The position numbers and the translations under genes are program-made. Positions 1-8,987 of a stretch of DNA of 64,000 nucleotides are shown here, in pieces (the stretch's first letter is position 1; the number at the start of each line of letters is the position of its first letter). The notes below the pieces were generated by a model. The model was given only the letters and a program-made list of their open reading frames with translations. It searched no databases and was not told the origin of the DNA. Origin of the DNA: Zhihengliuella alba (GTDB lineage Bacteria > Actinomycetota > Actinomycetes > Actinomycetales > Micrococcaceae); the NCBI RefSeq assembly GCF_039538765.1, contig NZ_BAABCJ010000007.1:186001-250000 (forward strand), read 5' to 3'.

Positions 1-904
1 ACTCGTTCGGGATCGCGGGCACACCGTACGCCGCGCCGAGCAGTGAGCCGGCGATCGCCGCCACAGTATCGGTGTCCCGGCCGCCGCGGACGGCAGCCTC
101 GAGCGCCAACTTGAAATGCCCGGGCCCGACGGCGCCGCCGGCGGCAGTGGTGGCGATAGCGCTCCAGGCACCCTGGAACGCCTGGACGACCCAGCCGTTG
201 CGATCGAAGTCGCACGGCAGGCTGGCCTCAGCCGTCTCGATGCGCTCCAGCCAGACGGCGGAGCGTTCCGGCGGCAACAAGTCGAGCCCAGCGCGGATGT
301 CCGGCTCGCCGGTCAAGACCGCATGCCGGATCGCAACGGTCCAGAGGCCGCAGGCCTCACCGGCCTCCGGATCGAAGTGGGTCAGCCCGCTGATGCGCAC
401 TGCTGCCGCGTAGGCCTCCTCCGGAGTACGGTCCAAGAAGGCCAGGGCCACGGGCGACGTCCGCATGAGACTGCCGTTGCCACCGGACTTGCCAGCCCGG
501 CGGTGCGTCTCCTCCGCCGCCGCGACGGCGTCCTCCGAGTTCACCGCCGCCCGGTGCTCGGCCGCGGCGCGACGACGTGACCGCTCCAGGACGCTCCGCG
601 TCTGCGCGCCGACATCGGACGCCGTCAGGTCCCACTCCGCCCACTGCCGCACCATGTCGTCGCAGGCCGCGTCCGTCAGCTCGCTGCCCGAGCGGACCAG
701 CGCCTGCGCGATCGAGACCGCCATCGACGTATCGTCCGTCCACTCCCCCGGTGCGAACGGGCCCAGCCCGCCGCCGATCATGTCGACCGGTTCAGTCGGC
801 TCCATCGGCGAATGGAACTCATAGCCCGCACCCAGCGCGTCGCCGGCGGCCTGACCCGTCATGACACCGGCAACACGAGCAGTCTGCTCTGATGAGAAGT
901 CCAT
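1..904 (-). CDS. ADP-ribosylglycohydrolase (DraG-like), 3' end outside window
   Basis: The reading frame is open from an ATG at 904 down to the left edge, giving 301 codons without a stop. The N-terminus (MDFSSEQTARVAGVMTGQAA) is followed by the metal-binding motif WTDDTSM near residue 50 and, near the C-terminal end visible here, by RGGRDTDTVAAIAG. Both are the Asp/Thr motifs that bind the two magnesium ions in ADP-ribosylglycohydrolases. Members remove ADP-ribose from proteins or nucleic acids, or act on related ADP-ribosyl compounds; the substrate here cannot be told. The next gene lies upstream on the same strand (ends at 969), so the two may be co-transcribed. Family assignment is firm; the missing C-terminus is only the window edge. 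Confidence 0.88.
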   Translation of the reverse strand, partial: MDFSSEQTARVAGVMTGQAAGDALGAGYEFHSPMEPTEPVDMIGGGLGPFAPGEWTDDTSMAVSIAQALVRSGSELTDAACDDMVRQWAEWDLTASDVGAQTRSVLERSRRRAAAEHRAAVNSEDAVAAAEETHRRAGKSGGNGSLMRTSPVALAFLDRTPEEAYAAAVRISGLTHFDPEAGEACGLWTVAIRHAVLTGEPDIRAGLDLLPPERSAVWLERIETAEASLPCDFDRNGWVVQAFQGAWSAIATTAAGGAVGPGHFKLALEAAVRGGRDTDTVAAIAGSLLGAAYGVPAIPNE

Positions 905-968
905 GGTTCCCCCTTTTCGCATGACCCTAGGCCCCAGAGCCTTGCCAAGTACACATTGCACAGACATG

Positions 969-2249
969 TCACGGCGTGCGCGGCAGCTTTGCATCGTCGA
1001 ACTCACGCTGGAGGCGCGGGCGGCGGCGATGCTCTTCACGTAGCTCGAGAATGAAATCGTCGACGGCTGTGGATTGCTCCGTGTCCCTGGCTAATCGGCG
1101 CATCCGCGCTAGACGACGGGCCGCTTCCTGGTAGTTCCGCGCATCCGCAGCCACCAGGAGATCCGAAACAATCTCCCGCAGAACTGGTAGCACGGCCAAT
1201 GGGCCAACCTGCTGGTAGTCCTCGACGAGCATGTCCCACACTCGCAGGTCGTTCAGGTTCAGCTCATGGGCCAAGTTCCACGCTCGTTCAATATCCCCCA
1301 CGCCCCGGTAGACGAACAGGACGGCCTCCTTCGGGGTGGAGGCCAGGCGCTGCATGACCTGCTCCGCGAACTCTGGCCAACGCGCGCCAGCGACTTGATG
1401 CAGCGCAGCCGCCTGCTCACTGTTCGGCCATCGATCGAACATCCACTGCCGCGCGTCCAGAAGCTCATCAGGCCGGTGCTCCGCCAACAACTGGCACCAG
1501 TGCTCAGCAGCGCGATGTGCTTGGAAGTCTCGATCGAATTCGGCGCCGCGCCGCGCCCAGATGATGGCGTCGTCATAAGCTTCAATCTCTTCCAGTGCTG
1601 CGGCCGTCTCCGTGAACCACGCGGCCGCCCTGCCGTCGCGCAGGTGCGTGCGGACGATCGCCTCCACATCCCGGTCGTAGACCGCCAGCCGTTGAGCGTT
1701 CCACTGGAGGAGAAACCGTTCGTGAGAGTATCCATGGCGAAAGTCGAACGAAGTCTCTGAAGAGTCGATTCCGCACTCGTCGGCCATCTCCTTCAGTCGC
1801 GCCCGGTATCGATCCATCCCCTCGGACCCGAGCGCGGGGCCATAGGCCACCGGGTCGATGGTAAAGAAGTCGATCTCCTGGTGGAACTGGAACTTGATCA
1901 TCCAGTCGACGAGTTTGTCCGGCGCGATGCCGGCGGCGGCGGCTGCGCGCGGATGCAGTTCCAACAACATCCGACACGCATCGCCGATCACGCCGGAGGA
2001 ATCGTCGGCTCGGAGGACTACCCTCAGTGCTGAGGCGATGGCGCGCTGGGTGACGTTGTAGACCTCCACCGGATCATGGGTACGGTCCTCGTGGGCAGCG
2101 TGGAGTGCAGCGGCAGCATCATTCATCTGGAAGCCGTGATCCATCGCGGCGTAATAGCTCAGGTGGGCCCGAGTACGAATCAGCGGCAGCACCACATCGG
2201 CAAGGGAAGCCATGTCACCAGCGTGCCAGACCGCGCTGGCCGACGGCAC
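969..2249 (-). CDS. Hypothetical protein with TPR-like helical repeats
   Basis: A 426-residue predicted soluble protein with no signal peptide or membrane segment. The middle and C-terminal parts are rich in Trp/Ala helical pairs (for example AIIWARRGAEFD, AEHWCQLLAEHRPDELL, AERWPEFAEQV-like patterns), suggesting a stack of TPR- or SEL1-like helices that would bind protein partners. I do not recognise a named family with certainty. The GTG at 2249 is preferred because a GAGGAG stretch lies six bases before it; an in-frame ATG at 2213 has no comparable site. It precedes the ADP-ribosylglycohydrolase on the same strand with 64 bases between, so a functional link is possible but not shown. Confidence 0.7.
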   Translation of the reverse strand: MPSASAVWHAGDMASLADVVLPLIRTRAHLSYYAAMDHGFQMNDAAAALHAAHEDRTHDPVEVYNVTQRAIASALRVVLRADDSSGVIGDACRMLLELHPRAAAAAGIAPDKLVDWMIKFQFHQEIDFFTIDPVAYGPALGSEGMDRYRARLKEMADECGIDSSETSFDFRHGYSHERFLLQWNAQRLAVYDRDVEAIVRTHLRDGRAAAWFTETAAALEEIEAYDDAIIWARRGAEFDRDFQAHRAAEHWCQLLAEHRPDELLDARQWMFDRWPNSEQAAALHQVAGARWPEFAEQVMQRLASTPKEAVLFVYRGVGDIERAWNLAHELNLNDLRVWDMLVEDYQQVGPLAVLPVLREIVSDLLVAADARNYQEAARRLARMRRLARDTEQSTAVDDFILELREEHRRRPRLQREFDDAKLPRTP

Positions 2250-2384
2250 CTGGCGCTCCTCACCACCTCCGGGCCTAGTAGGTGAACCATGTATCGCTGC
2301 GGCGGGCGTTCCCCCTCCGCAGGCGCCCTCGTCAGAGCGTCTGCCGGAGCCGGCGCCGGACGGCCGGGCCGGCGGCGGACTCCG

Positions 2385-3524
2385 CTACGCCACCGCCGCT
2401 CCGGCCGTCAGCCGTTCGAGTTCGGCGCGCACCGCGGGTCGGTCCTCCGCGGCCAGCGCCTCGCGCAGGGACGCCGCGAGCACGCCGTCGATCCGGACCC
2501 GCTGCCCCGACTCGGCCGACGCCACGGCGGCCTCGACCATCGCCAGGCTCCGCACGTTCTGCGCCGCCTCCGACTGCGGTACCCGACCCGTGCGCAGGCA
2601 GTCCACGAACTCGGCGAGCGCCCCGGCGATCTCCTGCTTCCGCGGCTCGACCGCGGCTTCGACCGGCTCCCCGCCCTCCCCCAGGGCGACGGTCGGCGCG
2701 TGGTCGCCGTCCCACAGGGCGGTCCCGTGCTCGGCGCTCACCCGCCACTGCCCGTTCCAACTGGTCTCGGCGCCGGGCGCGCACCAGCTGCCGGTGTAGA
2801 CCAGGCGCGCGCCGCCGTCGAACTCGAAGACGGCGGACGCGTTCGCGGCACCGCGGTACCAGGACCAGCCCGGGTTGTGCTCCTCGCAGTACACGGAGAC
2901 CGGGTCGCTGCCGATGATGCGGCGGGCGGCATCGAAGTGGTGCACCGCCATGTCCACCAGCAGCACGTGGTCCATCTCCTCGCGGAAGCCGCCGAAGTGC
3001 GGGGCCTTGAAGAAGCCGCAGTCCACCGTGCCGATTTCGCCGAGGCGCCCCACCTCGCGGGCGAGCGCGTCCAGGGCGGCGAAGTAGCGCCGCGATTGGC
3101 TGATCATCAGCAGTTGCCCGGCCGACCTCGCCGCGGCCGCCTGGCGCAGCGCCTCGGCGACGGTGGGCGCGGCCGGCTTCTCGCACAGCACCGGCAGCCC
3201 GGCGAAGAGCGCCTCCTCGTTCACCGCCCGGTGCGCCGCAGGAACGGTCACATTCACCACCGCGTCCGCCCCGGCCCGCGCGGCGACCTCGGCCACGGAC
3301 CGGCCCAGGACGACGTCGTGCGTCCCGGTTCCGCTCTCCGAGGGCCCGGCGGCGAGCTCGGCGAGCGCCGCCCGGGCGGTCTCCAGGTCGAGGTCGACGA
3401 CGCCGACGAGTTCCGTCTCGCTGCTGGCGGCGATGGTGCGCAGCCAGTTGCGGCCCATGCCGCCGGCGCCGACCTGGACGACCCGCAGGGGACGCCCGGC
3501 CGGGAGTGTTGCGAAGTCGCTCAA
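2385..3524 (-). CDS. Gfo/Idh/MocA family NAD(P)-dependent sugar oxidoreductase
   Basis: A 379-residue dehydrogenase. The N-terminal Rossmann fold carries GAGGMG close to residue 15, and the family motif EKP (VLCEKPAA) follows the nucleotide-binding domain; a C-terminal alpha/beta substrate domain follows. Such enzymes oxidise or reduce sugars or inositols with NAD(P). The start is a TTG at 3524 overlapping the ThuA stop (TTGA overlap), with AAGGAG about ten bases before it; a longer open frame running upstream lies over ThuA and is not real. It is the last gene of the sugar operon. In rhizobia a ThuA/ThuB pair of the same two families oxidises disaccharides to 3-keto forms, which suggests a similar job here (inference). 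Confidence 0.85.
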   Translation of the reverse strand: MSDFATLPAGRPLRVVQVGAGGMGRNWLRTIAASSETELVGVVDLDLETARAALAELAAGPSESGTGTHDVVLGRSVAEVAARAGADAVVNVTVPAAHRAVNEEALFAGLPVLCEKPAAPTVAEALRQAAAARSAGQLLMISQSRRYFAALDALAREVGRLGEIGTVDCGFFKAPHFGGFREEMDHVLLVDMAVHHFDAARRIIGSDPVSVYCEEHNPGWSWYRGAANASAVFEFDGGARLVYTGSWCAPGAETSWNGQWRVSAEHGTALWDGDHAPTVALGEGGEPVEAAVEPRKQEIAGALAEFVDCLRTGRVPQSEAAQNVRSLAMVEAAVASAESGQRVRIDGVLAASLREALAAEDRPAVRAELERLTAGAAVA

Positions 3525-4309
3525 TTCTCCATCGCTCCTTCGTACCCGTGGCCGTTGTAGAAGTCCTCGCGGTCGTAGCGCAGCAGGGTGGGGGTGGCGC
3601 GCTCGGGGCGCAGGGTCTTGGCCCACTCCACGCCGTTGGCGATTACGCGGCGGACCTCCTTCTGGTGGTAGACGGGGTAGTCCTGGTCGCCCGGGCTGAA
3701 GTAGAAGATCCGGCCGTGGCCGCGCCGGTAGGTCATGCCGCTGCGGAACACCTCGCCGCCGGTGAAGGTCGAGAGGAAGACCAGCTCGTCGGGGGCGGGG
3801 ACGTCGAACTGCTCGCCGTACATCTCCTGCGCGGGGATGACGAACGGGTGCGGGATGCCGCGGGCGATCGGGTGCGTGGGGTCCACGGTCCAGACGAGCT
3901 CGCGGTCCTCGTCCGAGCGCCAGCGCAGGGTGCAGGTGGTGCCCATGAGCTTGGTGAAGATCTTGGACCAGTGCCCGGAGTGCAGGACCAGCAGGCCCAT
4001 GCCGTCCAGCACGTGGCGGTGGACGCGGGCGACGATCTCGTCGTCGACCTCCGCGTGGGCGGCGTGACCCCACCACACCAGGACGTCCGTGGCCGCCAGG
4101 AGTTCCTCGGTGAGGCCGTGCTCGGGGTCGTCGAGCGTGACGGTCCGGACGGTGGCCCGCTCGCCGAGGTTCTCCTCGATGCCCTCCTTGATGGTGGTGT
4201 GCATGCCGTCCGGGTAGATGTCGCGGACCTTCTGCTGGACCTGCTCGTGCCGGTTCTCGCCCCAGACGACGACGTTGATGGGGTATTCGGGCGTGGTGGT
4301 GCCGTTCAA
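3521..4309 (-). CDS. ThuA domain protein (trehalose-utilisation type)
   Basis: A 262-residue protein matching the ThuA family throughout: a start typical of the fold (INVVVWGENRHEQ), the stretch VLVWWGHAAHAEV near residue 90, LLVLHSGHWSKIF, and the C-terminal GRIFYFSPGDQDYPVYHQ. The fold resembles class I glutamine amidotransferases but the catalytic triad is not evident. ThuA proteins are tied to catabolism of trehalose and related disaccharides, probably acting on keto-sugars made by a partner dehydrogenase. The gene lies 81 bases after the permease gene and overlaps the following dehydrogenase by four bases, which supports translational coupling. The exact substrate is unknown. Confidence 0.88.
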   Translation of the reverse strand: MNGTTTPEYPINVVVWGENRHEQVQQKVRDIYPDGMHTTIKEGIEENLGERATVRTVTLDDPEHGLTEELLAATDVLVWWGHAAHAEVDDEIVARVHRHVLDGMGLLVLHSGHWSKIFTKLMGTTCTLRWRSDEDRELVWTVDPTHPIARGIPHPFVIPAQEMYGEQFDVPAPDELVFLSTFTGGEVFRSGMTYRRGHGRIFYFSPGDQDYPVYHQKEVRRVIANGVEWAKTLRPERATPTLLRYDREDFYNGHGYEGAMEN

Positions 4310-4390
4310 GGTGTGCTCCTTGGTAGAGGTGTGGGTGGTGGGCGGCGGCCGGGACGCGGCCTGCCTGACCGCGGCCTGCGTGACCGCCGG

Positions 4391-5281
4391 TTACTTGACA
4401 GCGCCCCCGGTGGCGCCGGCGGCGATGAACTTCTGCGCGATGAGCAGCAGGACGATCGCCGGCAGGGAGGACAACACCGCGGTGGCCATGACGGCGCCCC
4501 AGTTGGACACTTGCGTGCCCAGGTACTGGTAGATGCCGAGCGTGACCGGGCGCAGATCATCCGTGGTGGTGAGGGTCAGTGCGAACAGGAAGTCGCTCCA
4601 GGCGAAGAGGAACGCGAACAGCCCGGCGGTGACCACGGCGTTGCGGGAGACGGGCAGCGCGATCGCGACGAACGCGCGGACGTGCCCGGCGCCGTCCACC
4701 CGGGCGGCCTCGAGGATGGACGGCGGCAGGCCCTGCATGAACGCCCGCAGGATGAGGATCGCGAACGGGATGGAATGCGAGGCATCGGCCAGGATCAGGC
4801 CGACCGCCGAGTTGAGCAGGCCCACCGAGTTGTAGGCGGCGTAGAGCGCGTTGGCGATCACGATGCCCGGGATCATCTGGGCGATCAGGATGACCAGCAG
4901 CGCCGCGTCGATCCAGCGGTAGCGGAACTGCGCCAGCGCGTAGGCCGCCGGCGTCGCGATCAGCAGGCTGACCACGACGGCGCCCAGCGAGATCACCAGC
5001 GACGTGACCAGGTTGGCGCCCTGGTCCTCGATGGCGGTCGCGTAGCCCTCGAAGCTCGGGTTCAGCGGGATCAAGTCGGCGTTCAGGGTGTTGCCGGACG
5101 GCTGCAGCGAGGCATTGACCATCCAGTACACCGGGAACAGCATGACGGCCACGAAGATCACGCCGAGCACCGTGTAGACGGTGTCCTTGCGGGACCGCGC
5201 GGACGTCGGCCGGTAGTCGGGGCGCTGGGCGACCGATGTGGTGGCAGCGGGGCCGGCGGCGGTGGCAGCAGGGGTTGTCAT
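4391..5281 (-). CDS. Carbohydrate ABC transporter permease, MalG type
   Basis: A 296-residue inner-membrane protein with six predicted membrane spans after a proline/alanine-rich cytoplasmic start of about 35 residues. The cytoplasmic EAA loop that docks onto the ATPase is clear (EAARVDGAGHVRAF). It pairs with the MalF-type permease directly upstream (14 bases apart) and the lipoprotein binding protein before that, forming a CUT1-class sugar importer. No ATPase gene is present in the cluster, so a shared MsmK/MsmX-type ATPase elsewhere in the genome is probably used. Confidence 0.93.
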   Translation of the reverse strand: MTTPAATAAGPAATTSVAQRPDYRPTSARSRKDTVYTVLGVIFVAVMLFPVYWMVNASLQPSGNTLNADLIPLNPSFEGYATAIEDQGANLVTSLVISLGAVVVSLLIATPAAYALAQFRYRWIDAALLVILIAQMIPGIVIANALYAAYNSVGLLNSAVGLILADASHSIPFAILILRAFMQGLPPSILEAARVDGAGHVRAFVAIALPVSRNAVVTAGLFAFLFAWSDFLFALTLTTTDDLRPVTLGIYQYLGTQVSNWGAVMATAVLSSLPAIVLLLIAQKFIAAGATGGAVK

Positions 5282-5295
5282 GGCGGCTCTCCTCT

Positions 5296-6252
5296 CTAGT
5301 TGGCCGGCCGGCGGGTGGTCCGCAGGTACACGAGCGCGAACACCAGCGAGATCAGGATCAGGACGTTGCTGAACGCGGCGCCCACGCCGAACTCGAAGTC
5401 CACGAACGAGGACTGGTAGGAGCGGATGGCGATGGTCTGGGTGGCGTTGGCCGGGCCGCCGTTGGTGAGGCCCAGGATGATGTCGATGACCTTCAGCGTG
5501 TAGACCACGCCGAGGACCAGCACCACGGAGATGACGCCCTTCAGGTTCGGCAGGGTGATGTGCCAGAACGCCTTCCAGCCGGTGGCGCCGTCCAGCGCGG
5601 CGGCCTCGTACTGCTCCTCGGGGATCTCCTGCAGGCCCCCGTAGAGGATGGTCACGTTGAACGGGATGCCCACCCAGATGTTCACGAGGATCACGGCCAG
5701 CAGCGCGTAGTCCGGGTTGGTCAGCCACGGGATCGCGTCCAGGCCCACCGCGCCGAGCGCCCGGTTCAGGACGCCGCCGTCCAGGTCCATGATGGAGCGC
5801 CAGGTGGCGCTGGCGACGATGAGCGGCAGCAGCCACGGCAGCAGCAGGATCGCGCGCAGGAAGCTGCTGAGCGGGAACTTGCGGTGGAAGAACACCGCCA
5901 GTGCCAGGCCGATCGCGAACTGCCCGGCGATGGAGCCGAACGTGAACACCGCCGTGTTCCACAGCGCCGGGACGAACAGCTGGCTGCTCATCGCGGTGAC
6001 GTAGTTGGTCAGGCCCACCCACGGCGCCTCGCCGGTGAAGAAGGTCTGGGTGGTGTAGTCCTGGAACCCCATGACGATGTTCTTGACCACGGGGTAGCCG
6101 AAGAACAGCACCACGTAGATCGCCGCGGGGACGATGAACATGAACTTGACGACGTCGTCGCGCCGCAGCCGCTTCCGCCGCGCCGGCGGCTCGGTACCGC
6201 CGGCACCCGCGGGGGGGCTCACGCCGTTGACGTGCTCTTGGATCACGGACAT
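5296..6252 (-). CDS. Carbohydrate ABC transporter permease, MalF type
   Basis: A 318-residue permease with an Arg-rich cytoplasmic start (ARRKRLRRDD) followed by about six membrane spans and an EAA loop (EQYEAAALDGATGWKAF). The ATG at 6252 is chosen because it sits four bases after the binding-protein stop and the protein then begins as CUT1 permeases normally do; a longer frame from 6285 would overlap that gene. It forms a heterodimer with the MalG-type permease downstream. The sugar is unknown; the ThuA and Gfo/Idh/MocA neighbours suggest a disaccharide or an oxidised sugar. Confidence 0.93.
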   Translation of the reverse strand: MSVIQEHVNGVSPPAGAGGTEPPARRKRLRRDDVVKFMFIVPAAIYVVLFFGYPVVKNIVMGFQDYTTQTFFTGEAPWVGLTNYVTAMSSQLFVPALWNTAVFTFGSIAGQFAIGLALAVFFHRKFPLSSFLRAILLLPWLLPLIVASATWRSIMDLDGGVLNRALGAVGLDAIPWLTNPDYALLAVILVNIWVGIPFNVTILYGGLQEIPEEQYEAAALDGATGWKAFWHITLPNLKGVISVVLVLGVVYTLKVIDIILGLTNGGPANATQTIAIRSYQSSFVDFEFGVGAAFSNVLILISLVFALVYLRTTRRPAN

Positions 6253-6256
6253 GGGA

Positions 6257-7495
6257 TCAGCCCTGGCCTGCCTGCTCGAACGCATCCTCGGGCTCGGCCT
6301 GGCCGGTCAGCGCCAGCTGGATGCCGGTGTAGATGTCCGTGGCGGTCTCCGGCCAGTCCGTGCCGAGCTGGCCGGTGCGGGAGCGGGCGTTGCGGACCTG
6401 CTCGGCGAACGCCTCCATGGAGGGGACTTCCGCCACGTAGCCGTCGATCAGGTCGGTGCGGGTCGGCACCTTGTAGGTCGCGTTGGCGATCGCCATCTGG
6501 TTCTCATCGTTGGAGATGCACTCCACGAACTCGGCGGCCTTGGCCTGCTTGGCCTCGTCCCCGGTATTGGGCACGGTCCAGACCTCGCCGCCCAGGGGCG
6601 CCACCGGCGTCGCACCCGCCTCGTTGACCGGGACCTGCACGGACGCGTACTCCACGTCCGACTCCTCCAGGGCCGGGATCTGCCACGGGCCGTTGACCAT
6701 CATGGCCAGGTTGCCGGCGACGAACTGGTCCTTCACGTCGGCCTGGGACCAGTTGAGCACGGACTCGGACGCGGAGCCGGACTCCACCAGGTCCACCCAG
6801 AGCTTGAGCGCCTCGGCGGCCTCGGGGCTGGTCAGATCGGTCTCGTCGGCACCGTTGGTCCACATGAACGGCAGGAACTGCCAGGCGCCCTCGTAGGTGG
6901 CGACGGCGGAGAAGCCGACCCCGTAGCGGCTGCCCTCGGTGAGCTGCGCGGCGGCGGCCTTGAGCTCCTCCCACGTCTTCGGCGGCTCGATGCCGGCCTC
7001 CTCCAGCATCTCCACGTTGTAGAAGAGGCCCAGGGTGTTGACCACGGGGCCCAGCCCGTAGACCTCGCCCTCGTAGCTGGCCGCCTCGAGGATGCCGTCG
7101 GCGAAGCCGGAGGTGTCCACGCCGTACTGGCTCAGCGGGGTGAGCCCGCCGGTCTGGGCGATCTCCTGCACGTCCGGGTTGTCCAGCATCAGGACGTCGG
7201 GGAGCGTGTTGGAGGACGCGCGCTGCAGGACCTTCTGGATGAGGTCGGCCCCGGGCATGGTCTCGCGCTCGATCGTCACGCCGACCTCGGTGCCGCACGC
7301 CTCGAGCGCGTCCTGCCAGAGGGTCTTCTCCGGCTCGTTGTTGTAGTAGTCCAGGACGGTGAGGGTCTCGACGTCCCCGCCGCCGGCGGCGTCTCCCCCG
7401 CCGCCGCACGCGGTCAGGGCCAGGGGGAGCGCGGCGGCGGTGGCCGCCGCGGACAGCAGTCGCCGGCGAGTGCTGGATTCGTGGGTTTTCTTCAT
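6257..7495 (-). CDS. Extracellular sugar-binding lipoprotein of ABC importer
   Basis: A 412-residue CUT1 solute-binding protein. The N-terminus is a lipoprotein signal (Arg-rich start RRRLLS, hydrophobic core, lipobox LTAC followed by GGGG), so the mature protein is anchored on the outside of the cell. The rest shows the usual family-1 binding-protein pattern (LTVLDYYNNEPEKTLW, PDVLMLDNPDVQEIA, MMVNGPWQIPALEESD). It lies 110 bases after the first dehydrogenase gene and four bases before the permease gene. It determines substrate choice for the importer; the ligand cannot be read from sequence. Confidence 0.93.
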   Translation of the reverse strand: MKKTHESSTRRRLLSAAATAAALPLALTACGGGGDAAGGGDVETLTVLDYYNNEPEKTLWQDALEACGTEVGVTIERETMPGADLIQKVLQRASSNTLPDVLMLDNPDVQEIAQTGGLTPLSQYGVDTSGFADGILEAASYEGEVYGLGPVVNTLGLFYNVEMLEEAGIEPPKTWEELKAAAAQLTEGSRYGVGFSAVATYEGAWQFLPFMWTNGADETDLTSPEAAEALKLWVDLVESGSASESVLNWSQADVKDQFVAGNLAMMVNGPWQIPALEESDVEYASVQVPVNEAGATPVAPLGGEVWTVPNTGDEAKQAKAAEFVECISNDENQMAIANATYKVPTRTDLIDGYVAEVPSMEAFAEQVRNARSRTGQLGTDWPETATDIYTGIQLALTGQAEPEDAFEQAGQG

Positions 7496-7605
7496 GGTTC
7501 TCTCCTTGATCGGGTCAGGATGGTGCGGGCAGATGGTGAAGCGGTCTGTGATTAATCGGTGTGCAGTGAGGGGAAGGAAGCGTTGGGGGCGCGGACTGGC
7601 GGGCG

Positions 7606-8802
7606 CTAGCCGACCGGCGTCATCCGGGAGCCGTGGGCCGCGCTGGCCTCGACGGCGGCGAGGACCCGCTGGACGTAGGCGCCGGACTCGAACGAGGGCT
7701 CCGGGGCGGTGCCGGCGGCGATGGCGCGGGTGAGGCTCACGGCCTGGTGGACGAAGGTGTGCTCGTAGCCCAGGCCGTGGCCGGGCGGCCACCAGGCCTC
7801 GAGGAACGGGTGCTCGGCCTCTGTGACCAGGATGCGGCGGAAGCCGGCCTCGGCGGCGGGGAGCGCGTGGTCGTGGAACCAGAGCTCGTTGAGGTTCTCG
7901 AAGTCGAAGTACACGGATCCGGCGGATCCGTTGATCTCCAGTTGGACGGCGTTCTTGCGGCCGGTGGCGAAGCGGGTGGCCTCGAACGTGGCCAGGGCGC
8001 CGGTGTCGGTGCGGCCCATGAAGAGCGCGGCGTCGTCGACCGTCACGTCCCCCATTCCGCTTCCGGCGGCCGTGGCGGACAGCCCGCCGGAGGCCGAGGG
8101 CAGCGGCCGCTGCTTCACGAAGGTCTCGGTGAGCGCGCTGACCTCGGTGAGGCGCTGTCCGGTGACGAAGGCGGCCATGTCGATCAGGTGGGCGCCGATG
8201 TCGCCGAGAGCGCCGGAGCCGGCGCGGTCGCGCTGCAGGCGCCAGACCAGCGGGAAGCCCGGATCGACAATCCAGTCCTGCAGGTAGCGGGCGCGGAGGT
8301 GGCGGATGGTGCCGAGGCGGCCGGCGGCGACCAGCTGCTGGGCGTACGCGATGGCCGGCGTTCCGCGGTAGCTGTAGCCGACCATCGACTGCACGCCCCG
8401 CTCCGCGGCGGAGCGGGCGGCGGCGACCATGGCGTCCGCCTCGTCGGTGGTGTTGGCCAGCGGCTTCTCGCAGAGCACGTGCTTGCCGGCCTCGAGGGCG
8501 GCGATGGCGATGGGCGCGTGGAGATCGCCCGGGACGCAGATGTCGATCAGGTCCACGTCCTCCGACTCGACGAGCCGCCGCCAGTCGGTCTCCACGTGGG
8601 CGATGCCGAAGCGGTCGGCGAAGGCGCCGGCCCGGTCCGCGTCCCGCCCGCAGACGGTAGTCACCTCGGGACGCACCGGCAGATCGAAGAAGCGCGGGGC
8701 GCTCTGCCAGGCCTGGGCGTGGATGCTGCCCATGAACGAGTGCCCGATCAGGCCGACCCGCAGGACTGGCGGCGACGCCTGAAACTCTGGTGAATCCGGC
8801 AT
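7606..8802 (-). CDS. Gfo/Idh/MocA family oxidoreductase, first gene of sugar operon
   Basis: A 398-residue oxidoreductase. The nucleotide-binding motif is GLIGHSFMGS near residue 18, followed by the family motif EKPLAN at about residue 110 and a C-terminal domain with GDIGAHLIDMA, typical of the sugar-binding half. It differs from the second dehydrogenase of the cluster and the two probably act on different steps or hydroxyl positions. It is the promoter-proximal gene, facing a LacI regulator across 185 bases that hold a perfect palindromic operator, so it is probably repressed without the sugar. Confidence 0.9.
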   Translation of the reverse strand: MPDSPEFQASPPVLRVGLIGHSFMGSIHAQAWQSAPRFFDLPVRPEVTTVCGRDADRAGAFADRFGIAHVETDWRRLVESEDVDLIDICVPGDLHAPIAIAALEAGKHVLCEKPLANTTDEADAMVAAARSAAERGVQSMVGYSYRGTPAIAYAQQLVAAGRLGTIRHLRARYLQDWIVDPGFPLVWRLQRDRAGSGALGDIGAHLIDMAAFVTGQRLTEVSALTETFVKQRPLPSASGGLSATAAGSGMGDVTVDDAALFMGRTDTGALATFEATRFATGRKNAVQLEINGSAGSVYFDFENLNELWFHDHALPAAEAGFRRILVTEAEHPFLEAWWPPGHGLGYEHTFVHQAVSLTRAIAAGTAPEPSFESGAYVQRVLAAVEASAAHGSRMTPVG

Positions 8803-8892
8803 GATGCTCTCCTCTCGTCGTCGATGGCCCGGGGGCCGCGGCGCTCACGGCCCGGTTGAGCCAGATGGAGCGGTCAGATTGACCAGCCATCG

Positions 8893-8906
8893 GTTAAGCG
8901 CTTAAC
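8893..8906. promoter_or_regulatory. LacI-type operator, 14-bp perfect palindrome
   Basis: GTTAAGCGCTTAAC is a perfect palindrome with a central CG, the hallmark of LacI-family operators. It lies between the divergent LacI regulator and the sugar operon and is well placed to control both. The regulator identity is inferred from position. Confidence 0.75.
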
Positions 8907-8987
8907 TAGCTGGAAGACGAGTATGGGGTGCCTCAGATCACACTGTCAACCCTCAGGCATACTGTTGGAACCGAGAGGAGGGCGAAC